Positions 23,973 through 31,835 of a stretch of 64,000 bases of DNA are shown piece by piece (position 1 is the first letter of the stretch; each line of letters starts with the position of its first letter). The stretch lies in NCBI RefSeq assembly GCF_030403745.1, contig NZ_JAQMWP010000003.1:124001-188000 (forward strand), given 5' to 3'. The stretch comes from Streptomyces sp. S.PB5 (GTDB taxonomy: Bacteria > Actinomycetota > Actinomycetes > Streptomycetales > Streptomycetaceae). The notes under the pieces are model-generated. The model had not been told where the DNA came from and ran no database searches. It saw nothing but the letters and a program-made list of their open reading frames with translations. A program made the position numbers and the translations under genes.

Positions 23973-25636
23973 CCGGGTCCCGGTACGCCGCCAAGCCCTG
24001 GGTGGCCCTGCTCAGCGACGCCCAGCGCGCCCCGATCGACCCCGACGACTCCCTCGTGCACGCCCTGCGCCGCGTCGTCGCCACGACCCCGGACCGCGAC
24101 TTCCTCGCCTACTTCGACGGCCGTCTCACCTTTTCCGAGGTCGACGAGCTCAGCGACTCCGTCGCCGGGCACCTCGCCGCCCGCGGCCTGGAGCGGGGCG
24201 ACCGGGTGGCGGTCCTGCTGCAGAACTCCCCGCTCTTCGTGCTCGCCCTCCTCGGTGCCTGGAAGGCCGGAGCGACCGTCGTGCCCGTCAACCCCATGTA
24301 CAAGTCGGGCGAGGTGACCCACGTGCTGCGGGACGCCGACGTGGCCGCGCTGATCTGCTCCGACCGGGCCTGGGAGTCGTATCTGCGCGAGACGGCGGCG
24401 GACTCGCCGGTGCGGATCGTGCTCACCGGGTGTGAGCTGGACTTCCAAACTCGCGGTGACGCGCGCGTGCTGGCCTTCGAGCGGCTGCCACAGGCCGCCG
24501 ACGCCGACGACCTGACCAGCGTGGCCCGCGCGGGGCACCGGGCGCCCGCGCACCGCGACCCCGATCCGTCGGACATCGCGCTCATCAGCTACACCTCGGG
24601 CACCAGCGGCACCCCCAAGGGCGCCACCAACACCCACGCCAACATCATGTACAACGCCGAGCGGCAGCGGACGGGCCTCCCGCTGCCGGACGCGCCCGTC
24701 TACCACGCGCTCGCGCCCCTGTTCCACATCACCGGGATGGTCTGCCAGCTCGGGGCGTGTCTCAACAGCGCGGGCACGCTCGTGCTGACGTACCGCTTCG
24801 AGGCGGGAGTCGTGCTGGAGGCGTTCGCCGAGCACCGGCCGCACTACACGGTCGGCCCCTCCACCGCTTTCATGGCGCTGGCCGCCCACCCGGACGCCAC
24901 CCCGGACCACTTCTCGTCCTTCGTGAACATCTCCTCCGGCGGCGCGCCCGTGCCGCCCGCCCTGGTGGAGAAGTTCCGGGCGGGTTTCGGGCCGTACATC
25001 CGCAACGGCTACGGGCTGACCGAGTGCAGTGCCCCCTGCGCCTCCGTGCCGCCCCAGCTGGAGGCGCCCGTCGACCCGGCCTCCGGGACACTGGCCGTGG
25101 GTGTGCCGGGACCGCAGACGGTCGTACGGATCGTCGACGACCAGGGCGCCGAGGTGCCCTTCGGCGAGCAGGGCGAGATCCTCGTGCGCGGGCCGCAGGT
25201 CGTGCCCGGCTACTGGCGGCGGCCCGACGCCACCGCCGAGACCTTCCCGGACGGCGAGCTGCGCACCGGCGACATCGGGTTCATGGACGAGCGGGGCTGG
25301 CTGTACGTCGTCGACCGCAAGAAGGACATGATCAACGCGTCCGGCTTCAAGGTGTGGCCGCGCGAGGTCGAGGACGTGCTGTACACCCACCCGGCGGTGC
25401 GCGAGGCGGCCGTCGTCGGGGTGCCCGACGGGTACCGCGGGGAGACCGTGAAGGCGTACATCAGCCTGCGTCCGGGTGCCGACACGGACCCGGATGAAGT
25501 CGCGGTGTACTGCAAGGAGAGACTGGCCGCCTACAAATACCCGAGGCAGGTGGAGATCCTGTCCGACCTGCCGAAGACGGCAAGTGGGAAGATCCTCCGG
25601 CGGGAACTGCGTTCGCGCAGGCAGAACGAGCAATAG
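23969..25636 (+). CDS. Acyl-CoA synthetase (adenylate-forming enzyme)
   Basis: 555 residues of the ANL superfamily. P-loop-like motif SYTSGTSGTPKGATNTH; ATP/aromatic motif NGYGLTECSAP; hinge and adenosine motifs in GELRTGDIGFMDERGWLYVVDRKKD (in two adjoining pieces); C-terminal catalytic Lys in KTASGKILRREL. The resemblance is to medium- or short-chain fatty acid ligases. It starts with GTG overlapping the SDR stop, preceded by GGGAGGAG. It activates a carboxylic acid to its CoA ester; the acid is not known. Operon: SDR, ligase, TetR. Confidence 0.9.
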   Translation: MTGSRYAAKPWVALLSDAQRAPIDPDDSLVHALRRVVATTPDRDFLAYFDGRLTFSEVDELSDSVAGHLAARGLERGDRVAVLLQNSPLFVLALLGAWKAGATVVPVNPMYKSGEVTHVLRDADVAALICSDRAWESYLRETAADSPVRIVLTGCELDFQTRGDARVLAFERLPQAADADDLTSVARAGHRAPAHRDPDPSDIALISYTSGTSGTPKGATNTHANIMYNAERQRTGLPLPDAPVYHALAPLFHITGMVCQLGACLNSAGTLVLTYRFEAGVVLEAFAEHRPHYTVGPSTAFMALAAHPDATPDHFSSFVNISSGGAPVPPALVEKFRAGFGPYIRNGYGLTECSAPCASVPPQLEAPVDPASGTLAVGVPGPQTVVRIVDDQGAEVPFGEQGEILVRGPQVVPGYWRRPDATAETFPDGELRTGDIGFMDERGWLYVVDRKKDMINASGFKVWPREVEDVLYTHPAVREAAVVGVPDGYRGETVKAYISLRPGADTDPDEVAVYCKERLAAYKYPRQVEILSDLPKTASGKILRRELRSRRQNEQ

Positions 25637-25664
25637 CACGAACGGAAGGGCAGGTGGCGACCAA

Positions 25665-26258
25665 GTGGCCAGGACGACGGACGGGGACGGTACGCCCGTC
25701 CCGCAGCGGCTGCTGGCCGCCGCCACCCGGCTCTTCGCCGAGCAGGGCTACGACCGCACCTCCGTGCAGGAGATCGTCGAGGCGGCCGGCGTCACCAAGG
25801 GGGCGCTGTACCACTACTTCGGCTCCAAGGACGACCTCCTGCACGAGGTGTACGCGCGCGTGCTGCGCGTCCAGCAGGAGCGCCTCGACGCCTTCTCCAG
25901 CTCCGACGAGCCGATCGAGAAGCGCCTCAGGGGTGCCGCCGCGGATGTCGTCGTCACGACGATCGAGAACCTCGACGACGCGATGATCTTCTTCCGCTCC
26001 ATGCACCACCTCAGCCCGGAGAAGAACAAGCAGGTCCGCGCCGAGCGCCGGCGCTACCACGAGCAGTTCCGCGCGCTCGTCGAGGAGGGCCAGGCGACCG
26101 GCGTCTTCTCCACCGCCACCCCCGCGGACCTGGTCGTCGACTACCACTTCGGCTCGGTCCACCACCTGTCGACCTGGTACCGCCCCGACGGCCCGATGAG
26201 CCCCCAGGAGGTCGCCGACCACCTGGCAGACCTCCTGCTCAGAGCCCTGCGCCCCTGA
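25665..26258 (+). CDS. TetR-family regulator of the acyl-CoA regulon (inferred)
   Basis: 197 residues. The DNA-binding part is LLAAATRLFAEQGYDRTSVQ with VTKGALYHYFGSKDDLLHEV. The C-terminal domain (MIFFRSMHHLSPEKNKQVRA) is of the type found in fatty-acid and steroid catabolism repressors. The start is GTG at 25665, 28 bp after the ligase stop, making it the third gene of the operon. It is the best candidate to bind the CATAC...GTATG palindromes at 7267, 23145 and 32898, so linking a symporter, this operon and the phosphotransferase-ACAD operon. The inducer would be a pathway acyl-CoA (inference). Confidence 0.87.
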   Translation: MARTTDGDGTPVPQRLLAAATRLFAEQGYDRTSVQEIVEAAGVTKGALYHYFGSKDDLLHEVYARVLRVQQERLDAFSSSDEPIEKRLRGAAADVVVTTIENLDDAMIFFRSMHHLSPEKNKQVRAERRRYHEQFRALVEEGQATGVFSTATPADLVVDYHFGSVHHLSTWYRPDGPMSPQEVADHLADLLLRALRP

Positions 26259-26265
26259 CGGGTCC

Positions 26266-26750
26266 GAGGCCTCGCCCCTGGCCCGAGCCCTCCTCCCGGG
26301 CTCCAGGTCCCGTCCCCGGGCCAGCAGGCTCCCTCCCAGGCTCTCCAGCGTCCCGTGACGGGCCCCAGCCCCTTCCCGCACGCGGGTTCCGTGCCGGTCC
26401 GAGGCCTCCTCCCGCACGCGGGTTCCTGGCGGGGCCGGGGCCTCGTTCTGGGGCCCAGGTCCCCTCCCAGGCTCTTCAGCGTCCCGTGACGGGCCCCAAC
26501 CGCTTCCCGCGCCCGGGTTGCCTGACGGTCCGAGGCCTCTTCCCGCACGCGGGTTCTTGGCGGGGCCGGGGCCTCGTTCTGGGGCCCAGGTCCCCTCCCA
26601 GGCTCTTCAGCGTCCCCTGACGGGCCCCAACCGCTTCCCGCGCCCAGGTTCCCTGACGGGCCCGAGGCCTCCTGACGGGCGCCCAGGTCTCGGTGACGGT
26701 TCCAAGGCCTCCCGATGGGCGCCCAGGTCTCCGTGACAGGCCCCTAGGTC
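26266..26750. repeat. About 3.7 copies of a ~132-bp tandem repeat
   Basis: Units begin with GAGGCCTC at about 26266, 26401, 26532 and 26664 (periods 135, 131, 132). The second and third units are almost identical. Each contains GGCCGGGGCCTCGTTCTGGGGCCCAGGTC and CAGCGTCCC(G/C)TGACGGGCCCC segments, rich in GGCCC palindromes. The array fills the gap between the convergent TetR and response regulator genes. Reading frames are open on both strands but the translations are low-complexity and the period is not consistently a multiple of three, so I regard it as non-coding. It could terminate both transcripts. Confidence 0.8.
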
Positions 26751-27796
26751 TCCGTGGCAGGCCCCAGCCCGGCCTCCCGGGCCCAGGCCGCCGCCTCCGC
26801 GCGGTCGGCGACGCCGAGCTTCGCCAGGACCGCCGACATGTGGTTGCTGACCGTCTTGGGGGACAGTCCGAGCCGCGCGGCCACCACCCCGTTGGGCTGC
26901 CCCTCCGCGATCAGCGTCAGCACGTCCCGCTCCCGGGGGGTGAGCGTCGGACACGGATCGGGCTGCGGCAGCGGCCGCCCCAGCTGGCCGAGCACCCGCC
27001 GTGCCACCCCGGGCCCGAAGATCGCCTCACCGGCGGCCACCGCCCGGATCGCCCGGACGATCTCGTCCTGCCCGGCCCCCTTGAGCACATAGCCCCGGGC
27101 GCCGGCCCGCATGGCCGCGAAGACCGAGTCGTCCTCCTCGACCATGGTGAGCATCAGGACGGCCACGGCCGGGGCGACCCGGGCGATCTCCCGGGTCGCC
27201 TCGATGCCGTTCTGGTCCGGCATCCGGATGTCCATCACCATCACCTGCGGGCGCAGCGTCACGGCGGCCCGTACGGCCTCCCGCCCGCTGGCCGCCACCC
27301 CGACGACCCGCACCGGGGGACTCCCGTCCCGGACCGACTCCAGCAGCGCGGCGAGCCCGGTACGGACCACGGGGTGGTCGTCGGCCAGCACGACCCGCAG
27401 CGCGTCGCTGCCGCCCCCCTCCGCCGTCTCCCCACTCATGGCATCGCCGCCCCCTTCCGCTCGCCCCGCCCGCGTGCCCTCGCGGGTTTTCTCCGTCGGC
27501 TGCGCCCTCGCGCCCTCACCGGTACCTTCCGCCGCCTCCGCCCTCACACCCTCGCGCGGTCTCTCCGCGGGTTGCGCCCTCGTGCCGTCGCCGCTTTCTT
27601 CCGCCGCCTCCGCCATTACGCCCTCGCGGGTTTTCTCCGCCGCACCCGCCCTCGCGTCCTCGCGGGTTCTCGCCATCGGCTGCACCCTCGCGCCCTCGCC
27701 GGTCCCTTCAGCCGACCCCGCCTTCACCCCCTCGCGCGGCATTACCGCCGGCCGCGCCCTCGCGCACTCACCGGCCCCATCCGCCGCCCCCGCCAT
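26744..27796 (-). CDS. NarL/LuxR response regulator with N-terminal repeat extension
   Basis: 350 residues if started at 27796. Residues about 1-125 are a low-complexity segment with a 24-residue repeat (see repeat entry). Then come a receiver domain (LRVVLADDHPVVRTG; phosphoacceptor in VMVMDIRMPDQNG, Asp189) and a LuxR DNA-binding domain (LTPRERDVLTLIAEGQ, then LSPKTVSNHMSAVL). The ATG overlaps the kinase stop by one base (TGATG) with GGGAGGGAGGG just upstream, which argues for the long form. The classical start would be the ATG at 27439 (MSGETAEGG), giving about 231 residues; its ribosome site is weaker. Partner of the kinase encoded immediately upstream. Confidence 0.85.
   Translation of the reverse strand: MAGAADGAGECARARPAVMPREGVKAGSAEGTGEGARVQPMARTREDARAGAAEKTREGVMAEAAEESGDGTRAQPAERPREGVRAEAAEGTGEGARAQPTEKTREGTRAGRAEGGGDAMSGETAEGGGSDALRVVLADDHPVVRTGLAALLESVRDGSPPVRVVGVAASGREAVRAAVTLRPQVMVMDIRMPDQNGIEATREIARVAPAVAVLMLTMVEEDDSVFAAMRAGARGYVLKGAGQDEIVRAIRAVAAGEAIFGPGVARRVLGQLGRPLPQPDPCPTLTPRERDVLTLIAEGQPNGVVAARLGLSPKTVSNHMSAVLAKLGVADRAEAAAWAREAGLGPATET
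27450..27796 (-). repeat. 72-bp in-frame repeats between kinase and response regulator
   Basis: Read on the minus strand, the segment encodes four 24-residue units and one 12-residue half unit, consensus RAGAAEGTGEGARAQP plus xxRPREGV. All changes are whole codons and the frame stays open from the kinase stop into the receiver domain. Repeats of this type may be a linker in the response regulator or a non-translated spacer; the first is favoured by the strong ribosome site at its start. Confidence 0.75.
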
Positions 27797-29790
27797 CACG
27801 CCCTCCCTCCCAGCGGCAACGTCGCCGTCACCCGCCCCTGGTCGGCCACGCAGCGTCCGCCGAGTTCGGCCGCGCGTTCCTGCATCGAGGTGATGCCCAC
27901 GCCCGGCCGCCACTCGCTCTCCCCGTTCACCGGGGCGCCGTCGTCGCGCACCTCCAGGCGCAGGCCCTCGCCGATCTCGATCCGCAGCTCCACCTGCGAG
28001 GCCCGGGCGTGCCGGGCCGCGTTGGTGAGTGCCTCGACCGCGATCCGGTACGCGGCCACCTCCACCGCCGCGGGCAGCGCCGGCAGCCGCTCCGGAGCCT
28101 GGATCCGCACCTGGAGCGGAATGCCGTCCGCCCGCCAGGACAGCCGCGCCGCGCGCTCCTCCAGCGCCCCGAGCAGCCCCAACTGGTCCAGGTCCGGCGG
28201 TCGCAGCCCGTCCACCAGCCGGCGGATCTCACCGACCGCGCCCCCGATCTCGGCCCGCAGCTCCGCGAGCAGACCGGCCGCCCGCTCCTGGTCGAAGGCG
28301 AGCAGATTGCGTACCGCGTCCGCCTGGAAGGCCGCCCCGGCGAGTGTCGGACCCAGTCCGTCGTGCAGATCCCGGCGGATGCGTCTGCGCTCCTCCTCCC
28401 GCGCCGCGACGATCCGCTCGCGGGAGTGCTGGAGCTGCCGGGTCAGATCGGTGGCGTGCAGCGCGGCCGCCAACGGGACGGCGAGCAGCTCCAGGACGGC
28501 CAGATCGGCGGGCGCCGGCTGCTGCTCACCGGGCCGCAGACCGACGACCAGCCCGCCGACGGTACGGCCGTCGTAGTCCAGGGGCACGGTGTGCACGGGC
28601 CCTGCCGGGGTGCCCCAACTCCCGCTCGCGGCCCCCGACCTGGACTCGACGGACACATACGGCAGTCGCAGCGCTTCGCCCACCGCCTCCGGCACCCCGC
28701 CCACCCCGGTACCGGCGAGCCGCTCGCCGATGCGGGAGACCGCGCGCACCGGGTCGTGCCGGTCGCCGTAGAGGGTCCGGTCCACCATGCGCTGCAGCCG
28801 GCGCCGGGCGGGCTCGAAGGCGACCGCGAGGGTGACCGTGACCAGCGCGGGGCCGAGAAGCTCGGGGACCGGGGCCAGTTGGGACTGTACGAAGGCGACG
28901 AGGCCGACGTAGGCGGCGATCACGCCGAGCGTGAGCGCACCGTACAGCAGGCTCCGCGAGACGACGACTCGGATGTCGAGCAGCTCGTGACGGAGCACGG
29001 CGATCATGATGGCGACCGGAAGCGCCAGGGTGCAGAACGACGTGTAGACCGGGGGGAAGCCGAAGGCCTGGAACAGCACGCTCAGCGCCAGCGGGGTCAT
29101 CCCGGCGATCAGCCACAGCATGCGGCGCCGGTCCTGCTCCCCGCCCCGCCGGTAGCGCATGGTCATGACGGCGAACACCGCGGCCAGGACGAGAAAGCCC
29201 TTGGCGGTCTCGACGTGCTGCAGCACGGGCAGCCATCCGGCCGGCACCGGGAGGTACGACGGCTGGGCCGCCGTACCGCTGAACAGCCCCCAGTCGGCCC
29301 GGGCCCAGACCACGAAGTCGAGCGGCGAGGACAGCAGTTGGAGCACCAGTGCCCAGCGCCAGCGGCGGTCGGGCAGCCGCCCGTCGGGGAACAGGAAGAA
29401 CACGAAGACGAACGCCCACGAGCTCCCGACGATCCAGGTGTGCCGCCCCACGGTCGTGATCGCGTGCAGCAACTCCGGGGACCAGCCCAGCCGCAGCCCC
29501 TCGACGCCGAGGGCGATCGACAGTCCCGTGAAGGCATGGCCAAGCCCGTATCCGATCAGCAGCCAGCCGATGGGGTTGCGCGGCCGGTGCAGTGCGATGA
29601 CGGCACCGCAGACGGGGTAGGCGAAGCCGACCGCCAGATCGACGACCATGTCGTAGCGGACCAGGTCCCGTGCCGAGACGTCCGCGACCACCAACAGCCC
29701 CGCTCCGGCCGCCACTTGGGCGAGCGCCAGCCCGAGCAGGGCGTACGCCGCCACCGTGCGCCGCCGGGTTCGCCCCTGCCGGTCCTTCAT
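27796..29790 (-). CDS. Membrane sensor histidine kinase, NarL-system type
   Basis: 664 residues. The N-terminal half is a membrane sensor of about eight helices (helix 1 AYALLGLALAQVAAGAG; RNPIGWLLIGYGLGHAF; FVFVFFLFPDGRLP), with little outside the membrane. A GAF-like domain (about 340-450) follows. The HisKA_3 dimer domain has the phospho-acceptor His476 in RRIRRDLHDGLGP, and the ATPase domain has EALTNAARHARA and GVGITSMQERA. It resembles the large actinobacterial kinases paired with LuxR-type regulators, and indeed overlaps its regulator gene by one base. The LGFP-like secreted protein is divergent and is the likely target. Confidence 0.87.
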   Translation of the reverse strand: MKDRQGRTRRRTVAAYALLGLALAQVAAGAGLLVVADVSARDLVRYDMVVDLAVGFAYPVCGAVIALHRPRNPIGWLLIGYGLGHAFTGLSIALGVEGLRLGWSPELLHAITTVGRHTWIVGSSWAFVFVFFLFPDGRLPDRRWRWALVLQLLSSPLDFVVWARADWGLFSGTAAQPSYLPVPAGWLPVLQHVETAKGFLVLAAVFAVMTMRYRRGGEQDRRRMLWLIAGMTPLALSVLFQAFGFPPVYTSFCTLALPVAIMIAVLRHELLDIRVVVSRSLLYGALTLGVIAAYVGLVAFVQSQLAPVPELLGPALVTVTLAVAFEPARRRLQRMVDRTLYGDRHDPVRAVSRIGERLAGTGVGGVPEAVGEALRLPYVSVESRSGAASGSWGTPAGPVHTVPLDYDGRTVGGLVVGLRPGEQQPAPADLAVLELLAVPLAAALHATDLTRQLQHSRERIVAAREEERRRIRRDLHDGLGPTLAGAAFQADAVRNLLAFDQERAAGLLAELRAEIGGAVGEIRRLVDGLRPPDLDQLGLLGALEERAARLSWRADGIPLQVRIQAPERLPALPAAVEVAAYRIAVEALTNAARHARASQVELRIEIGEGLRLEVRDDGAPVNGESEWRPGVGITSMQERAAELGGRCVADQGRVTATLPLGGRA

Positions 29791-29826
29791 GCCCCCATCG
29801 TCCCGGCCCGACCGCCCGGGTGTCAT

Positions 29827-29863
29827 GGGAACCGTTCCCGGTCCACCCGGGAGAACTTCCGGG
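29827..29863. promoter_or_regulatory. Two adjacent dyads between the kinase and the LGFP-like gene
   Basis: GGGAAC-C-GTTCCC (29827-29839) is a perfect dyad. CCCGGGAG-AA-CTTCCGGG (29846-29863) has one mismatch. They are spaced so that their centres are about 22 bp, two helical turns, apart. They are in the 159-bp divergent region and could be paired sites for the NarL-type regulator encoded in the adjacent operon. Confidence 0.5.
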
Positions 29864-29949
29864 CGGCGCCCGGCGGATCCCTCTCCACTCCCGGCCGCCC
29901 GGGACGCGATGCTCAAGGGGCAGGACCGAAGACCACGGGGGAGAACGAA

Positions 29950-30537
29950 ATGACCAAGCTGTCACTGAACCGGCGCCTCACCGGCGTCGTCCTGGGCTCG
30001 CTGCTCGCACTGGGCGGTACGGCCGCCGTACCGGCCGCGGCGCAGACCGACGCCACGCCGTCGCAGGCGCGGGCCGCCTGTTCCATCTCGGTGACCGAGC
30101 CGCACATCTACAAGCGCTGGGACGCCCTCGGCGGAGCCGACGGCTGGCTGGGCTGCCCGACGACCGGCACCAGGGACGTGTACCTGAACAACGTCTACGC
30201 CGGAAAGCGCCAGTACTTCGACTACGGCACCGTCACCTGGTCGCCGCGCCAGGGGCGGAACATGGTCGTCGCCGCGTGGCAGGACGGCGGCTACGCCTAC
30301 TTCAACTGGGGCACGACCAGCCCGTACTCCTACGACCGCTTCCTGGTCCGCTGGACCAGCGCCGCAGACCCGAACGGCACCCAGCGTGAGGTGGGCGGCG
30401 GGACGTCCGGGCGGGTGCGGGTGCGGCAGCAGACCACCGGCGCCTACACCTTCCGTGTCGAGGGCTGCGACGTGGGCGTGTTCGGCCACTCCTGCCGCCA
30501 GGGCTGGACGCTCAGCGCGACCACCCAGCCCAGCTGA
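29950..30537 (+). CDS. Secreted LGFP-repeat-like protein
   Basis: 195 residues. The signal peptide is about 1-32 (GVVLGSLLALGGTAAVPAAAQ). The first mature segment, IYKRWDALGGADGWLGCPT, is an LGFP-type repeat, a module found in actinobacterial secreted and wall-associated proteins. The rest is a beta-rich domain with paired cysteines (CDVGVFGHSC) and many aromatic residues. GGGGGAG stands about 7 bases before the ATG. It is divergent from a two-component operon with two dyads in between, so it may be an envelope response target. Biochemical role unknown. Confidence 0.77.
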   Translation: MTKLSLNRRLTGVVLGSLLALGGTAAVPAAAQTDATPSQARAACSISVTEPHIYKRWDALGGADGWLGCPTTGTRDVYLNNVYAGKRQYFDYGTVTWSPRQGRNMVVAAWQDGGYAYFNWGTTSPYSYDRFLVRWTSAADPNGTQREVGGGTSGRVRVRQQTTGAYTFRVEGCDVGVFGHSCRQGWTLSATTQPS

Positions 30538-30556
30538 CCATCACCTCGGGGGAGCG

Positions 30557-30588
30557 GGGCCGGTGGGGCGTGCACGCCCCACCGGCCC
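30557..30588. terminator. Perfect 32-bp palindromic terminator between convergent genes
   Basis: GGGCCGGTGGGGCGTG and CACGCCCCACCGGCCC form perfect 16-base arms. It lies 20 bp after each of the two convergent stop codons and should work in both directions. Confidence 0.75.
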
Positions 30589-30608
30589 TCGCGGCTGCCC
30601 GGACCCCC

Positions 30609-31829
30609 TCAGTTCCCGAGGTACTTCTTCAACTCCTGCCGCGCCAGCGAGCGCTGGTGCACCTCGTCGGGCCCGTCCGCGATCATCAGCGTCCGCGCCC
30701 CCGCATACAGCTCGGCCAGCGGGAAGTCCTGGCTCACCCCGCCCGCGCCGTGCAGCTGGATCGCCCGGTCGATGATGTCGACGACCGCGCGCGGCGTGGC
30801 GATCTTGATGGACTGGATCTCGGTGTGGGCACCCCGGTTGCCGACGGTGTCCATCAGCCAGGCCGTCTTCAGCACCAGCAGCCGCAGCTGCTCGACCGTC
30901 ACGCGCGCGTCGGCGATCCAGTTGTGCACCACACCCTGCTGGGCCAGCGCCTTGCCGAAGGCCGTACGGGACACCGCCCGCCTGCACATCAGCTCGATCG
31001 CCCGCTCGGCCATGCCGATCAGCCGCATGCAGTGGTGGATCCGGCCCGGACCGAGGCGGGCCTGGGCGATGGCGAAGCCGCCGCCCTCCTCGCCGATCAG
31101 GTTCGACACCGGCACGCGCGCGTTGTCGAAGATCACCTCGGCGTGGCCGCCGTGGTAGTGGTCCTCGTAGCCGAAGACCTGCATCGCGCGCTTGACGGTG
31201 ACGCCCGGGGTGTCGCGCGGGACGAGCACCATGGACTGCTGACGGCGGATGTCCTCGCCGTCCGGGTCCGTCTTGCCCATCACGATGAAGATCCTGCAGT
31301 CCGGGTTCATCGCCCCGGAGATGTACCACTTGCGCCCGTTGATGACGTACTCGTCGCCGTCGCGCTCGATGTACGTCGTGATGTTCGTGGCGTCCGAGGA
31401 GGCCACCTCCGGCTCGGTCATCGCGAACGCCGAGCGGATCTCACCGGCGAGCAGCGGCTCCAGCCACTGCTTCTTCTGCTGCTCGTCCCCGAACTGGGTG
31501 AGCACCTCCATGTTCCCGGTGTCCGGCGCCGCGCAGTTCAGCGCGGTGGGCGCCAACTGCGGGGAACGCCCGGTGATCTCGGCGAGCGGGGCGTACTGGA
31601 GGTTGGTCAGCCCGGCACCGTACTCGGCGTCCGGCAGGAAGAGGTTCCACAGGCCCTGCCTGCGCGCCTCGGCCTTCAACTCCTCGACCACGGCCGGGGT
31701 GTCCCACGGCGAGGCCAGCCGCGCGCGCTGCTCCTCGGCGACGGCCTCGGCCGGGTAGACGTACTCGTCCATGAAGGCGAGCAGCTTGGCGCGCAGTTCC
31801 TCGGTGCGTGCGTCGAACGCGAAGTCCAT
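30609..31829 (-). CDS. ACAD10/11-type acyl-CoA dehydrogenase
   Basis: 406 residues. FAD motif FAMTEPEVASSDATNI; the segment ARLGPGRIHHCMRLIGMAE is a signature of the ACAD10/11 branch; AIQLHGAGGVSQDFPLA and GPDEVHQRSLARQEL follow. In that branch the dehydrogenase works with an APH-like kinase on 4-hydroxyacyl-CoAs: the kinase phosphorylates the hydroxyl and the ACAD eliminates phosphate. The kinase-like gene is directly upstream here, six bases away, supporting such a role. In P. putida the comparable pair serves levulinate catabolism. Operon promoter carries site C. Confidence 0.9.
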   Translation of the reverse strand: MDFAFDARTEELRAKLLAFMDEYVYPAEAVAEEQRARLASPWDTPAVVEELKAEARRQGLWNLFLPDAEYGAGLTNLQYAPLAEITGRSPQLAPTALNCAAPDTGNMEVLTQFGDEQQKKQWLEPLLAGEIRSAFAMTEPEVASSDATNITTYIERDGDEYVINGRKWYISGAMNPDCRIFIVMGKTDPDGEDIRRQQSMVLVPRDTPGVTVKRAMQVFGYEDHYHGGHAEVIFDNARVPVSNLIGEEGGGFAIAQARLGPGRIHHCMRLIGMAERAIELMCRRAVSRTAFGKALAQQGVVHNWIADARVTVEQLRLLVLKTAWLMDTVGNRGAHTEIQSIKIATPRAVVDIIDRAIQLHGAGGVSQDFPLAELYAGARTLMIADGPDEVHQRSLARQELKKYLGN

Positions 31830-31835
31830 GGCGGG

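Noticed and set aside
26141..26548. Minus-strand frame through the 132-bp repeats (start RxREEASDRxxTRxRE)
   Set aside because: The period is not consistently a multiple of three, the frame is not maintained over all units, and the peptide is low-complexity.
26266..26750. Tandem repeats considered as a CRISPR array
   Set aside because: Units are about 132 bp, contiguous and without unique spacers; no cas genes are nearby.
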